Below, piece by piece: positions 48,603-59,734 of a DNA stretch of 64,000 nucleotides; positions within the stretch are counted from its first letter, which is position 1, and every line of letters starts with the position of its first letter. This DNA comes from Coffea arabica. Taxonomy: Eukaryota; Streptophyta; Magnoliopsida; Gentianales; Rubiaceae. The DNA lies in NCBI RefSeq assembly GCF_036785885.1, contig NC_092326.1, positions 40,510,287 through 40,574,286 on the forward strand. Direction: 5' to 3'. Position numbers and translations under genes: made by a program. The notes under the pieces were generated by a model. The model was not told where the DNA came from and ran no database searches. It saw nothing but the letters and a program-made list of their open reading frames with translations.

Positions 48603-49565
48603 ATGGTAATTTTGACATGTATTAGAGCCATCAAGGACTTTTATTTTGCTACTTCCTCTTTTCAGCATTTGAGGTATCACAATTGCAGCAGTGAAATTAA
48701 AAAGATTATCTTCCCCCAGTTTTCCAGCCACCAAAGAAAGTATAGCACCGCCAATGGCGTCCTTTCTCCCAAAGTACTTCCTGATGAAGCATATCCTATT
48801 CTTCAATCCAGTGGTCTTCAGCACTGGTTCAAGAATTGGCAAGAATTGAGGAAGCATAAATTGACAGCGAGTACTTTTAGTGGGGCTATTGGTTTTTGGC
48901 CTAAAAGAAGAGTCCAACTATGGTTGGAGAAGATTGGGGCAATAGAACCATTTTCTGGTAATTTGGCTACATGTTGGAGTAACATCAAGGAAGAGGAAGC
49001 TCTTGAAAGATATAAGCTAATAACAGGGAACACTGTATGCTTTCCTGATTTTCAAGTTTATAGGAAAACCAACCATGAAGAAGATGACTGGCTTGCAGCT
49101 TCCCCAGATGGGCTAGTTGAGAGCCTTATTTATGGTTTGCCCTCTAGAGGGGTTCTGGAGGTCAAATGCCCTTTTTATGATGGGGATATGACTAAAGCTT
49201 TCCCATGGCGGCGGATCCCTCTCCACTATATTCCACAAGCTCAAGGTTTAATGGAGATACTGGACCGAGACTGGATGGACATGTATGTATGGACTGTTAA
49301 AGGAAGTAGTCTCTTTCGGATGTATCGAGATCCGGAATACTGGGATGCTCTTAAGATAGCTTTATCTGATTTTTGGTGGAAGCACGTTCATCCAGCAAGG
49401 GAATTGTACACAAATTCAGCAATCTCAAATCCGCTTTTTGAGTTAAGATCATTTAGGCCTGCACCAAGGCATGAATTATGTAGCTTTTTAGTTTATGAGA
49501 GTAAAAGGATCGTTGATAATTCCAGGTTAATAATGCGTGAGATTCATGGAAAATTGGTAGACTAA
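48603..49565 (+). CDS. YqaJ-type PD-(D/E)XK nuclease, organelle-type N-terminus
   Basis: A 320-aa protein whose C-terminal two thirds match the YqaJ viral-recombinase (lambda exonuclease-like) fold. Catalytic motifs are visible: the SPDG motif (S167-P-D169-G170) and E186-V-K188 in VLEVKCPF, followed by a conserved IPLHYIPQAQGLMEI helix. Such enzymes cut or resect double-stranded DNA; plants carry several uncharacterised members. Residues 1-45 are hydrophobic/basic with few acids and could be a mitochondrial or plastid presequence. I chose the ATG at 48603 because a good splice acceptor (CAAACAG at 48582-48588) lies just before it. An in-frame ATG at 48525 upstream of that acceptor would add 26 residues but would be intronic in this model. 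The biological role is unknown. Confidence 0.85.
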   Translation: MVILTCIRAIKDFYFATSSFQHLRYHNCSSEIKKIIFPQFSSHQRKYSTANGVLSPKVLPDEAYPILQSSGLQHWFKNWQELRKHKLTASTFSGAIGFWPKRRVQLWLEKIGAIEPFSGNLATCWSNIKEEEALERYKLITGNTVCFPDFQVYRKTNHEEDDWLAASPDGLVESLIYGLPSRGVLEVKCPFYDGDMTKAFPWRRIPLHYIPQAQGLMEILDRDWMDMYVWTVKGSSLFRMYRDPEYWDALKIALSDFWWKHVHPARELYTNSAISNPLFELRSFRPAPRHELCSFLVYESKRIVDNSRLIMREIHGKLVD

Positions 49566-51620
49566 TCCATCTTGAGACCAACATGGGTCACTGTAATTAG
49601 ATTTAGAAACAGAAGACAGATTGGTTTTATCTGTTCAAAGCGGAGACTGATGTAAGTCTTTCCAGAGGTGTGAAGTTGATTGGCTGGGTCAGGATGAGGC
49701 AAATAGAAGCTGCTTTTCTATAGGAGGTTTACCACAAAAAAGTTTCTTCATAAGACCTGATATAAGCACTCTTGGTTCAGAGGATTAAGCTCTTGAGTTC
49801 TTCAATTGCATCATGCGATTGGGGATTCTTTCATTCCCAAGATTTAGCATTATTTATTTCTATGTATGTGGTTGGCAACTATGGGCTTTGTGAGAACTTC
49901 AGTCAGATCAGATCTCTTACTTATGCTGACTACCAATACATCAGCATTGTCTGAAGGCTGGTAAATGGGTTTTGAGCTTATTCTTCAAACAATTGATGAG
50001 AAGTTCAAAAAGGGTAAACTCCCTCCCTCCCTCCCTTTGCTACTGCTTCGAAATTGTCTGTTCTCTCACAATTTCATCCTTCTTATTTTCATTATTTACT
50101 TTTGTATGTGTTAATGACACCGGTTCACATCTTGATTCAAGTACAGGTCTGCCATAAGCAAAGAGTTGGGTTTCACTTTGATGTACTTTTTGCTGTTTGG
50201 GTTCTTTTTTCCTTCTTGCTGTTTGGGGCTTATTGTTTGGGAATTGAATGGAGATCAAGAATGTTGTACGTGCCATTTTAGTTTCGGGTTAGGATTTGAC
50301 TTTTGAGTTGCGCATTATGAAACAGCTAATTTAATTATTGTGGAGGTCTAGTAGTAGTGCCCTGATTAAACTTGAAGCTGATGAATGCCCTAATTAAATT
50401 GATGAGTATGACAAACAATTACCTAGTGCCTGAATCACAACATATACATTCGTGTCCATAACACAATTACTGTCTCAATTTGAATCGTTTGCAAGTCTGA
50501 TCTTACTATTGGCTGTTGTTTTGTCTCTCTATTGGAAATTGTGGTCGTAAAATATTTCTTTTGCATTAGTTGTCGGGTATTCATTTTTCTCACATGGAAT
50601 ACGGACAATCAGTTTGTAACATCATCCTGATTTGTTCCACGAGAGTACCTTTTGCTTATGTATTTCTCGCTGCCAGGTATCCATTTCCATGCAGAAGGAA
50701 TGAACAAGTATTCCATGTCTCCAAACATAACAATAGAAGCATCCTGATCTGCTATTTGACAATTTCCAAGATCTGATAATTTCCAGATGCTGGGACTAGG
50801 GACAGGTAATCTCTTCAACTTGTAAGTTCCAGGAAAATTTTAGAATGGTTTTTGGTTGGCAATTTATGACATCACTTTTGCTGTTGAATCTGCTTTTGCA
50901 TTTTTTGTTCCTTTACTACTACAGGAGATCTAGGATATACATTATAAAGTATGCCTGAACTTGGCAAATGTAATGGCTGCCAGCATTATGTGATGGTCTC
51001 TACAACTTTTTTGCCAGGTTAGCTAGGTAGAGAGTTCTGAATGTGATGGTCACATTTAAGCTTTTAGGCCCCACCAGGATTACGGACTGCACTTTTTTTT
51101 CCACCCTTTTTTTTCCTTCAAGACAGGTGGCAAAGCTGTTTGGCGACAATCTTAAATCATCATCTTCTGGAGACAAGGATATATAGTAGATGGAAAAGAT
51201 ACCATTACGCGCTTTAAAATTCTTCTCAAGCACATAAGCATCTGTGGAAATCTTCAATTCCTACTATATGCAGCTTCTAAATCTTTACATGTTGTTTGGC
51301 ATTTTCTACTTTTAAGTACTGCATTTCCAACAAGATAAAAATGGCTTCTCTGGAAATGACTTGACAGACTTTGCAAGACTTCACTTGTTAGTTTTATATT
51401 TGTTGAAATGGTTCCAACTTCCATCGTTTTGAGGCGTAGTTGCGAGATTTCCTTCCTTGGTAGCTATAACTCTAGTATCTTGTTAATTCCAAAATTTTTG
51501 TTGATACAGAGGATGTGCTGCTGTTGACTTATTGGCTGCATTATTAGCATTTTCGGGAAAGTTTTTGTTGCACTTCTCTGAAGAAGCCTGAATTTTGCCT
51601 AGGCAGGCTTTCAGTTAGAC
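49566..51620. other. 3' flank of the YqaJ gene, intergenic
   Basis: Probably the 3' untranslated region followed by spacer. No further gene is seen. Confidence 0.45.
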
Positions 51621-51960
51621 CAAACAAATCAAAGAACTCTTGCTGGCTTGCAGTATGCAACGGGTTCCAGATTTATGTTCTCTTTGACCTGTTCTTCCTC
51701 ACATGTTAATATATTCTCTCTCTGTTCTTGTGTAGCAAAATATACTGAAGACAAGTAACCAGCTACATAGCCCCGGTGCCCAAGGAAGCCCAAACAAATC
51801 AAAGAACTCTTGCTGGCTTGCATTATGCAACGGGTTCCAGATTTATGTTCTCTTTGACTTGTTCTTCCTCACATGTTAATATATTCTCTCTCCGTTCTTC
51901 TGTAGCAAAATATACTGACGACAAGTAACCAGCTACATAGCCCCGGTCCCCAAGGAACTC
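51621..51960. repeat. Tandem duplication, two 170-bp units
   Basis: Unit 1 (51621-51790) and unit 2 (51791-51960) both begin CAAACAAATCAAAGAACTCT and run in parallel to a shared CATAGCCCCGG near the end. I count about six to eight differences between them, so the duplication is fairly recent. It lies downstream of the WAT1-like gene's 3' end and codes for nothing obvious. Confidence 0.93.
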
Positions 51961-52409
51961 TATGGTATTATATGTATAGGGTTAAATCCAGGAAATCCGA
52001 GACGATGCAGTTTGTGCCTGGAATAATTGCTATTACTACTGCTTCTTATCTTTGCAAGCCAAGCTTGCAGCCTGAGTCGCAGTGACAACCACCAGCATCT
52101 TTTACCAAGAAAATTCCAAAAAAGAAAGGACCAAAAAAAAAAAAAACTACCCAAAAGTACTGCTAAGGTCAAACTTTTAACTTGCCTTTTAAATGATACT
52201 CCTAGCTGCATGTTTTCTGGCTTTCCGTTTTCCCGCATCAAAGGGAGATTTAAAGTGGTTTCTAGATGCATATCTTAGAAGGGGATGAGTCCTCTTAATT
52301 TTGCCTGATCAATTCTGGAATATAAATGATGCTTTATCGATCTACTGAAGAGGCTGTTCTTCTTGATGCAAAAAGCATAATAAGCGTATGCTGGCTCCAA
52401 AACGAATGG

Positions 52410-54404
52410 TTACTGACATGTAATGGACTCAAGTGTCTTCTCCCCTTTCGCTTCTTCCTCTCTCGCTTCTTCTTCTTCTTCTTCTTCTTTCTGTTTCTGA
52501 CCTGTTTCTAGACTTGCTGCTTCGTGTTTCTCGCATGCTTCTAGACCTGCTGCTTCGTGTTTCTCGCTTGCTTCTAGACTTGCTTCTTTGTGTTTCCCCC
52601 ATAAAACGCTGTAAAGACCAACGACCAGCAACAGAATACCGCAGGCACTACAGTGAAATGACATTTACATAAAAGTAAGAACAGAAAAAATGAAGCTGTG
52701 ATATTATGTAATCAAATGGTTAGAACGACAAACCTTCCCCAGTGTAGAGTTTCGTTGAATATAAGAGCTGAGAAAATGGCTGTTATTAGAAGTGCAAGTG
52801 GGCTGAACATGGCTGTAAATACAGGGCCTTTGATCTGAACTACCCAGATTTGCAGCCAGTAACTAACTGCTGTGACAACTATTCCCTGCAATGTTGGAAT
52901 TAATTGAAGTTCAACAAGTCACAAATTCCTGGCACGTTTTAGTTCATGGTGAAGGGTGTGTGCAAGAAATCATAGCAGAGTGGGGTAAGGTGATTTGCTG
53001 GACGGGGTGAAGGGAAGATTTGAACATAATCCCTCAAAAATAGAGCATTAAAAATTAAGCAGCTATGCCTGATTAAATCCTAGAACTTGCTATTCTTATT
53101 ACAGTTAACTCCAAAGCAGAAAATGGACCCCTGATTTTGATTCCAGAGTTGAAGTTGCAGTTGCATCAAATGTTAAGTTGACGAACAAAGCCGAAATGGA
53201 TTCAGTAAACATACACAATAGAGTACAGAAAGGAGATTAACGTTCCATCCTAGTTTCCATGCTTCTGCTTTCCTCTCATGGCCGACGGCCCATGCTGCTG
53301 ACAGTATGCTGCTGAAAAAAATTTGGAGAGCTGTGAGACGTAGTTTAGCTGGATATTCCTTGATAACTGCACCCTGACAAATAAATGAATTTCTTGTTAG
53401 AAACTCCCAATCGCCCCATTTCTGACTTTGAAAAAAGGTGTGGAGAAAATGTTTTGGATGGACCTGCATTATGAGCCATACAGACCAGGTAAAGTTGGCT
53501 AAGAGCATGAGCAGAGAACCCTTTATCCAGTCTTCTTTCGAGTAACTCCTAGAATCGTTGTGGGAGATGCTGCTGTGAACAGATGAATACATGGGTGGTC
53601 CTTTAAAAAACGTAAACACTAGAGCCCCAGAGAGGCCAACTGCAGACCCCAAGACCTTGGCTATCCCATGACGTTGCTGAATTGAGATTTTCTCAATCCT
53701 GAAATGATCACCAATTCAGTTAGTAAGCTGATTAGATTAATACCATTTGATTTTTGAATGGAACTGTCCATACCTTAAGCAAACAGCAAGGATGAAAGTA
53801 ATGGCAGGAATTGTGTTTGTGATGGCTGTAGCAAACGTGGCAGAAACATAGTTCAGGGCAAAATAGTAGAGATTCAAGCTCATGGTGATCCTGGAATTTA
53901 GCATGCAGAAGCATCATTAGGAAATTACAACCCTTGAAGAACGAAAAGAGCTAAGATTTCATTAAAGCAATACAACCGTAAAGTTCCCTAATACACTACT
54001 CTTATTTAAAGGAACCACATACCCGCACAAAGAAGTCAAAAATATCTTGCCCAGTAGGATATATGTCAATGAAGCAGAATTCGTTTTTCTGATTCAGAAG
54101 AGGAACGCGGATTATTTTCAGGGAAAAACTTTATGGTCTAATCACCAGTTGCAATGCCTACATAGAGGAACTGAAGAGGAAAGAACCTTTGACATTACCT
54201 CTCAATGAATACAGCAAAAGGAGCTAAGGCAGCCGTCGCAAATGCTTGCCGATAAACAACAAATATATAAGGGTTCATTCCTTTATTTACTGCTGCCTTG
54301 GATAAAAGAGACATCCCCGCATACACAAATTGTATGAAGATCATTACAATATAAGGCTTATTTCTCTCCACGTAAAACTGCCTCATGCCTTGCAGAACCC
54401 TCAT
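52410..54404 (-). CDS. WAT1-related (EamA/MtN21 nodulin family) transporter with acidic repeat tail
   Basis: Seven minus-strand exons join in frame to 390 aa: 54404-54199, 54088-54023, 53890-53774, 53698-53464, 53373-53215, 52885-52734 and 52647-52410. Borders are GT-AG and the phases agree. The protein has ten hydrophobic segments in two EamA halves, with family motifs such as NPYIFVVYRQAFATAALAPF, LNLYYFALNYVSATFATAIT, GAVIKEYPAKLRLTALQ and LFNETL-like IFNETLHWG. The family moves auxin, amino acids and other metabolites across the plasma membrane or tonoplast; WAT1 itself is a vacuolar auxin exporter. The substrate here is unknown. The last 60 residues (331-390) are unusual: three related 9-11-residue repeats (E-K-H-E-A-A-x-L-E-x-x) followed by a glutamate-rich run, ending in TCQ. 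The start is the only in-frame Met giving the normal N-terminus. Confidence 0.93.
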
Positions 54405-55072
54405 TTTGCTGTCTTTCTAGTATGTTTGGTGGAGGATTCTTGTTGGAGGCACTCTGATATATATATAACACTCTCTCTACTCAGAGTCAGCCAGAAAGAT
54501 CATATATTCATACCTGCTCTATGCTCATAAGTCCTCAAGCACGATCATAGAGTCAAGCACGTATGCCTTCACTAATTGGGGACGGACTCAATTGACTGCA
54601 ACTTGAAATGATGATCCGTCAGGTGCATGGAAACAGCAACATCGACATAATCCCTCGACTCTTGAGTCTTTGTCCCGAGTATTTTTGAAGTACTAGTTCA
54701 AGAATATTTTCTCTCCATTTTAAAATTCCCTCAAGCCTTGCTATCTTTCTAGTATGTTTTTAGTTGCCCTCTGTGTCGGAGGATTCTTGTTGCAAGCACT
54801 CTGATATATATATAATACTCTCTCTACTAAGAGTCCTCAAGAAATATCATTCGTACCTGCTCTATCCTCATAAGTCCTCAAGCTAGATCACGGAGTCAAG
54901 CATATATGCCTCCATTAATTAGGGACGGACCCAGTTGACGGCAACTTGAAATGATGGTACGTCAGATGCATGGAAACAGCAACATCGAACGCTTTAAATA
55001 TCTATTGACCCTGGAGTCTTTATCCTGAGTATTTTTGAATTATTAGTTCAAGAATATTTTCTCTTTCTGACA
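54395..55072. repeat. Tandem duplication of the WAT1-like gene's upstream region
   Basis: Unit 1 (about 54398-54727) and unit 2 (about 54728-55072) align over roughly 330 bases. Shared blocks include TTTCTAGTATGTTT, GGAGGATTCTTGTTG, CACTCTGATATATATATAA, GCATGGAAACAGCAACATCG and GTTCAAGAATATTTTCTCT. Unit 1 covers the leader and TATA region of the WAT1-like gene right up to its start codon, so the gene carries its promoter twice in tandem. Divergence (by eye 15-20 percent) suggests an older event than the one at 51621-51960. Confidence 0.85.
54459..54469 (-). promoter_or_regulatory. TATA box of the WAT1-like gene
   Basis: On the minus strand TTATATATATA lies about 55-65 bases upstream of the start codon, in a fitting position. 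The same AT string recurs in the duplicated unit near 54802-54813. Confidence 0.5.
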
Positions 55073-56315
55073 TGCATAAAATAAGCTTTTTCTTGTTTTA
55101 ATTTCTTTTGAGCACAACAATATGTGGACTAATTTTTCCAGTCAACGCAAATTCGGGAAAAGGAAAATGTAAAAACTTGTTTTTTTTTTTTGGAATTATT
55201 ATTATATTATAAGTTGAAGGTTTTGAATCAAGAACTCCTATTTACAACCCCATGTTTTTGAATTATATAGTCAACGAATAGTTTCTACCAAACATGGCTC
55301 CAGCATTAATTTACACAATTTTTCCAAGAAATAGGAGGAATAATTCAATTATACCGGATGTCTTAAAATTGAGATATACCCTATTTGATAATCCAATTCA
55401 ATACTTAAATTTAATGGGTTGAGATTTTAACATATTTAGATACATTTGATAACAAAAAATAGAACATCAAAATTAGTTAAGTGGCACTGAATTTTTTTTA
55501 GACAAAACTTGCTTCAAAAACTAAGCGATAAGCTATTCACTTATCACTTAATGTGATATAGGCTTAAATGTACCAAAGTTACTATTTAACAATTCAATAA
55601 TTTAGCGGATTCCAATTTTAGATTTCAGATTTCCTTTCATACTTTAGTTTTATCAAAAGCCAGGTGCTCCAATTGAAATAAGCAGATCTCGAGACAGAAC
55701 TAAATACAAATAATATGCGGACCACAAAAGTCATGAATAATTGTAGGGACACACAGACAGGGAATTTTCTTAGCATTCTAAGGTCTAATGCTGCTGTTTC
55801 TTTCAACACTCAAAGGACATATTTGCCTTGCTCATGCACATGTATCCTTATTCGAGGCATGACATGCTTTCCTACTGTCTTCGTGAACAGCTCATTTATC
55901 TGGGTCGAAAATTTAATCAATTAGAATGAAGAAATTCTATCATTTTGTCCTATTAACTGAGAAGAAAGAGAAAAGTTAAAAAAAAAAAAAAGAAGTTAAT
56001 GTAGTAGTCATATATTGCTTGTTTCTTAAATAATTTCTCAAATTGGAGTGACAAATATTCCACCTTTAACTCTTATAATAACGGTCCTTGGTGCAACTCA
56101 CGTCATTAGAGTTTGCCAGGCAGCTTGTTCATGCACGATCTTACAAAATTCTTAGCCCTAACCTTATTGAAAGACTCTTTCACTTCCACTCAAAAAGTTA
56201 ATACATTTGGTTTAAGATCTTACAAAATCCTTAGACTTAACCTATTGAAAGCTCTTCGAACATCCTTAACCTTAACTTATTGAAAGATCCTCTTTCACTT
56301 TTGACTCAGAAATTT
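55073..56315. other. Intergenic; inverted relative of a MITE
   Basis: Between about 55385 and 55620 the sequence resembles, in reverse orientation, the MITE-like stretch at 21328-21606 (TTTGATAATCCAATTCAATA and the core GATAAGCTATTCACTTATCA). No gene is seen. Confidence 0.45.
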
Positions 56316-56598
56316 AGTACGCATGACAATTCTTTTTTTAATTTTTTTAAAAATAAATTTTCAAATAATTTCTTTTCAGCAAGAAGAGGAGTGAGATTTA
56401 AAAAGTAAGAAGAGATTTGAAATACACAGCACACGTTAAATTGGCTTAATAGAATAAAATCAATCACTTTTAGTACTTCCTTTTTAACAAAAATTACATT
56501 ATAGAATGACTTCACGATACCATAAACCAAATGCCTCAATAAAAGAGAATTAATCATTTTCACTATTTGCCTTTTCAACAAAATTACTGTCATAAATT
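56316..56598 (+). repeat. Direct repeat, left copy, flanking a viral-type fragment
   Basis: A 283-bp AT-rich unit starting AGTACGCATGACAATTC and ending CATAAATT. It is nearly identical to 56780-57058, differing mostly in the A/T-runs at its start. The ends are not TG...CA, so it does not look like an LTR. Confidence 0.9.
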
Positions 56599-56603
56599 GG
56601 AAG

Positions 56604-56780
56604 ATGGTAAGTACAAAAAATTATTATCCTAGACCTAGTCCTCCAGATATTCAATATGAAGAAAGATCTAAATTTCGTACTATTAAATATGATGGAAATT
56701 CAATTTATGAATGGAATATAGATGGCAAAGCTGGATATGAAGTATTAAATAATTTACAAGAAATGGGAATGGCTAGACTA
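56604..56780 (+). pseudogene. Caulimovirid-like (endogenous pararetrovirus) coding fragment
   Basis: A short open stretch encodes about 60 residues, including YYPRPSPPDIQYEE and IYEWNIDGKAGYEVLNNLQE. From memory these resemble a segment of the polyproteins of endogenous pararetroviruses (Caulimoviridae) and derived plant proteins. The frame ends within the right-hand direct repeat (stop near 56865). No reverse transcriptase, protease, RNase H or other viral gene is present nearby. It is a tiny non-functional remnant. Family assignment rests on recognition of motifs only. Confidence 0.55.
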
Positions 56781-57058
56781 GTACGCAGGACAATTCTTTT
56801 TTTAATTAAAAAAAATTTTTCAAATAATTTTTTTTCAGCAAGAAAAGGAGTGAAATTTAAAAAATAAGAAGAGATTTGAAATACACAGCACACGTTAAAT
56901 TGGCTTAATAGAATAAAATCAATCACTTTTAGTACTTCCTTTTTAACAAAAATTTACATTATAGAATGACTTCACGATACCATAAACCAAATGCCTCAAT
57001 AAAAGAGAATTAATCATTTTCACTATTTGCCTCTTCAACAAAATTACTATCATAAATT
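56780..57058 (+). repeat. Direct repeat, right copy, flanking a viral-type fragment
   Basis: A 279-bp partner of 56316-56598 in the same orientation. It begins AGTACGCAGGACAATTC and ends CATAAATT, with only a few substitutions and one-base gaps. Confidence 0.9.
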
Positions 57059-57975
57059 ATCTACTTTATATGGACTAGCTATTATTCATGAACCTCACAA
57101 GCAAGACAAATAAACGGAAAATTTTGGTCATAGATCGCGTGCCAAAACATTCACCCGAGTAGACACGTACCTGTCAGTCAGCCGGTGCGCCCTCAAAACT
57201 CAAAAGCAAATTAGCATTAAACTTTTCATAGCGTACCGAATAATTAGACAAGTCGTGGATCTGGTACTGCTCTTGGAAACTTTTTGCCATTGTTGAATAT
57301 AAATCCAACCGAGCTGAAATCCCGGGTATTAAAAACTCAAGTTCTATTCATCTTCATCGAGCAAGTCAAAAAGATTTGCTGATCTTTCTTCTGTTCCGAC
57401 GCTGTTGATGGTGATGGTGATGGTCGTCGTCTGCTGTTCCGTAAGGGAAAAGCAATAACTTTGATCAACGCTGTTGTCCTATGCATAGACTTGGACTCGA
57501 CTTTGAAGTTTGAACTTTAAGGCGACTGACTAATTCATTTCTACGTTCTAGTGTTCTACCCACACCAAGTCACCATTACCAACCAAACATGAATATATGT
57601 GCTTTCGTCAAATACTTTAAGCCGCAGGCAGAAATGTGGAATTTTCATTTGTTTACAGTTCTAGTATCCTATTTGGGATGCCAAATTTCAGATGATTTCT
57701 TTTCAAGATCGTTAATCTGTCTTTCGAACAGAAAACGTTAATCTATTATTTTGATCTTGCTTTCGCCCATGGAATTTGCATATCACTCAAAGTTTTACGC
57801 TCTTGATATGGTAGTTGTTGCGCAGGAAATTGGGCACATATTCATTCTTACATGTACGATGGAATCAATTCTTGGTGCAAACAGGTACTTTATATATTAG
57901 TTGTTACACTTCATATATTATTCTTGCAAAGTTTGCCTTTTCCATCCAAAGCATTCCTAGTGGATTTTACAATTT
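57059..57975. other. Intergenic, no gene seen
   Basis: Spacer with no supportable gene; a short GGTGATGGTGATGGTCGTCG stretch lies near 57408-57430. Confidence 0.45.
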
Positions 57976-57980
57976 CCCCT

Positions 57981-57981
57981 C

Positions 57982-58067
<86 letters not shown>
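57981..58067. repeat. (CT)n(TA)n compound microsatellite
   Basis: About 12 CT units followed by about 31 TA units. A separate (TA)n tract of about 40 bases is at 58259-58300. Confidence 0.95.
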
Positions 58068-58071
<4 letters not shown>

Positions 58072-58258
58072 AGAAGGTTTTGAATCTAAATCTTCTACTT
58101 ATAATCGCACTCCCCTTGATTTGTATAACTAAAACATTTCTCTGTAAGACTTTGTTCGTTACATAGTATATTATGGACCTTATGGCAGAAGAGCAATTTG
58201 TATGCTATGTTTTCAAATCAAGAATCCATATTCATAGACAACACATACATCTCTATTT

Positions 58259-58300
<42 letters not shown>

Positions 58301-58306
<6 letters not shown>

Positions 58307-59730
58307 CTGTATAAAGAGGGAAAGAATGGGTCTGGTGTTAATTTTTAATTTTCCTTTTCCCTCACAACAAATGACAAAATGGTACTACCTTTTCCAAACA
58401 GAAAAAGAGATTACAATCACTGACAAGCCTAATAAGACCTCCAATGGCTCCCAATAATTTGCATCTTTTATTTCTTATAATTTTTTCCTCTTTATTTTGT
58501 ACACACATGAGGTGTGACTTTTTGACTCGTAATTCGCCTATTCAATGATTTGTCTGACGAACAAATTCCCTATTTTCTGGATGAAATATTACTCTACAGA
58601 GAGTAGAAATTGCAGAAGATTGTGGCATGCTCTTAACTACTGGATCTATTCAAGCATTTCTCAGTTTCTGGAAGCAAAATTAATCGGTTCAACTGATTAT
58701 TGGATGCATTTATGCAATTATTTAGTGTTGCTTAATAAAACTTAAAAAAGGAATTTCCCTTCCCTATTACTAATTCAAAAAGCCTTCAGAAACTGGTCAG
58801 TCGGACATAACAATCAAAATTATTTCCTTTTTTTTGGGTAGAAGGAGAGAACTAAAGGGTTTGTACCCCTCTCTATTCAACCAATGTTTATTCTTGCATT
58901 CAAAAGCAAATACAATAAAATTAAAAGACCATCAAAATCATCAATTGTTTTATGGGTTGAACTTTTTTGGGGGCAAACCAAAAAAAAAAAAAAGAAAAAG
59001 AAAAATCTCAAGAGAAACGTATGGATGGCTTGGTAAGGCTCTTCTTTGTGACCTTGAGTACCAAGAGGCGTCCCCTTGAAAATGGATCAAATGCTAGCTT
59101 TAGTGGAAGCAATTATGCTAATGTATCCGATTACAATGACAAAATCAGCGACTGCAGTGGTGACAAAAAAGAACCAAGAGTTTTGGACTCGTCCAGCAAC
59201 TTAGAGACTGGAAAAGAGATGGTTATGACTTGTGAGAATTCAGAAGCTGATGTGGTGTTTCCTAGAGGTCAACGGGGCATCACATGTTCCATTTGTAGTG
59301 GAAAGCATGGCGGAGGAACGCTGCTGGACAACATGGAAGTGGCAGCACTAAAAAGGAAGGGTAAGAGATTGGAGGATTGAAAAGACCAGCCTTGAAGAAA
59401 TTTGAGGCAGAAAGGTCACCCCTGGTAGAGGGCTGCCCTTATTGTGTCAGAGGATCCGAAGCCTGGCTTTATCCACACCATCATCACTGTCAACAATAAT
59501 ATGTGGTAGAGTTTTTAGCCTTTTGGCTGAGTTTGTCAGGAACATAAACTGTTTTTCTTGACAACTAATAAGTTCTCTTCCCGTACCTGAGTTTGCCAGT
59601 GATTTACTTCGCTAGTCAAATGGAATTAATGGCAAGAATCTTTTCTCGTGGGTGTTTGCTCGGTTGTTTATGTTACCGTGCCTTTATATCAGCTGTATTT
59701 ATATTTTAGTTCATGTTGTTCCATAATTCA
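58301..59730. other. Intergenic; uncertain open frame
   Basis: An open frame at 58967-59380 starts in a lysine-rich low-complexity run and continues through a Ser/Asp-rich region to a CSICSGKHGGG motif. I recognise nothing in it and do not call a gene. It may be part of the retroposon remnant that follows. Confidence 0.35.
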
Positions 59731-59734
59731 TGTT

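Noticed and set aside
48603-49565. YqaJ gene as a recent transfer from a phage.
   Set aside because: Plants commonly carry members of this family, the gene has a spliced leader, and its composition matches its neighbours.
56316-57058. The two direct repeats as LTRs of a retrotransposon.
   Set aside because: Ends are not TG...CA, there is no primer-binding site or polypurine tract that I can see, and the inner segment is only about 180 bp.
58967-59380. Open frame with a lysine run and CSICSGKHGGG segment.
   Set aside because: Begins in an A-rich low-complexity run, no recognised domain, and cysteine spacing does not match a zinc finger I know.
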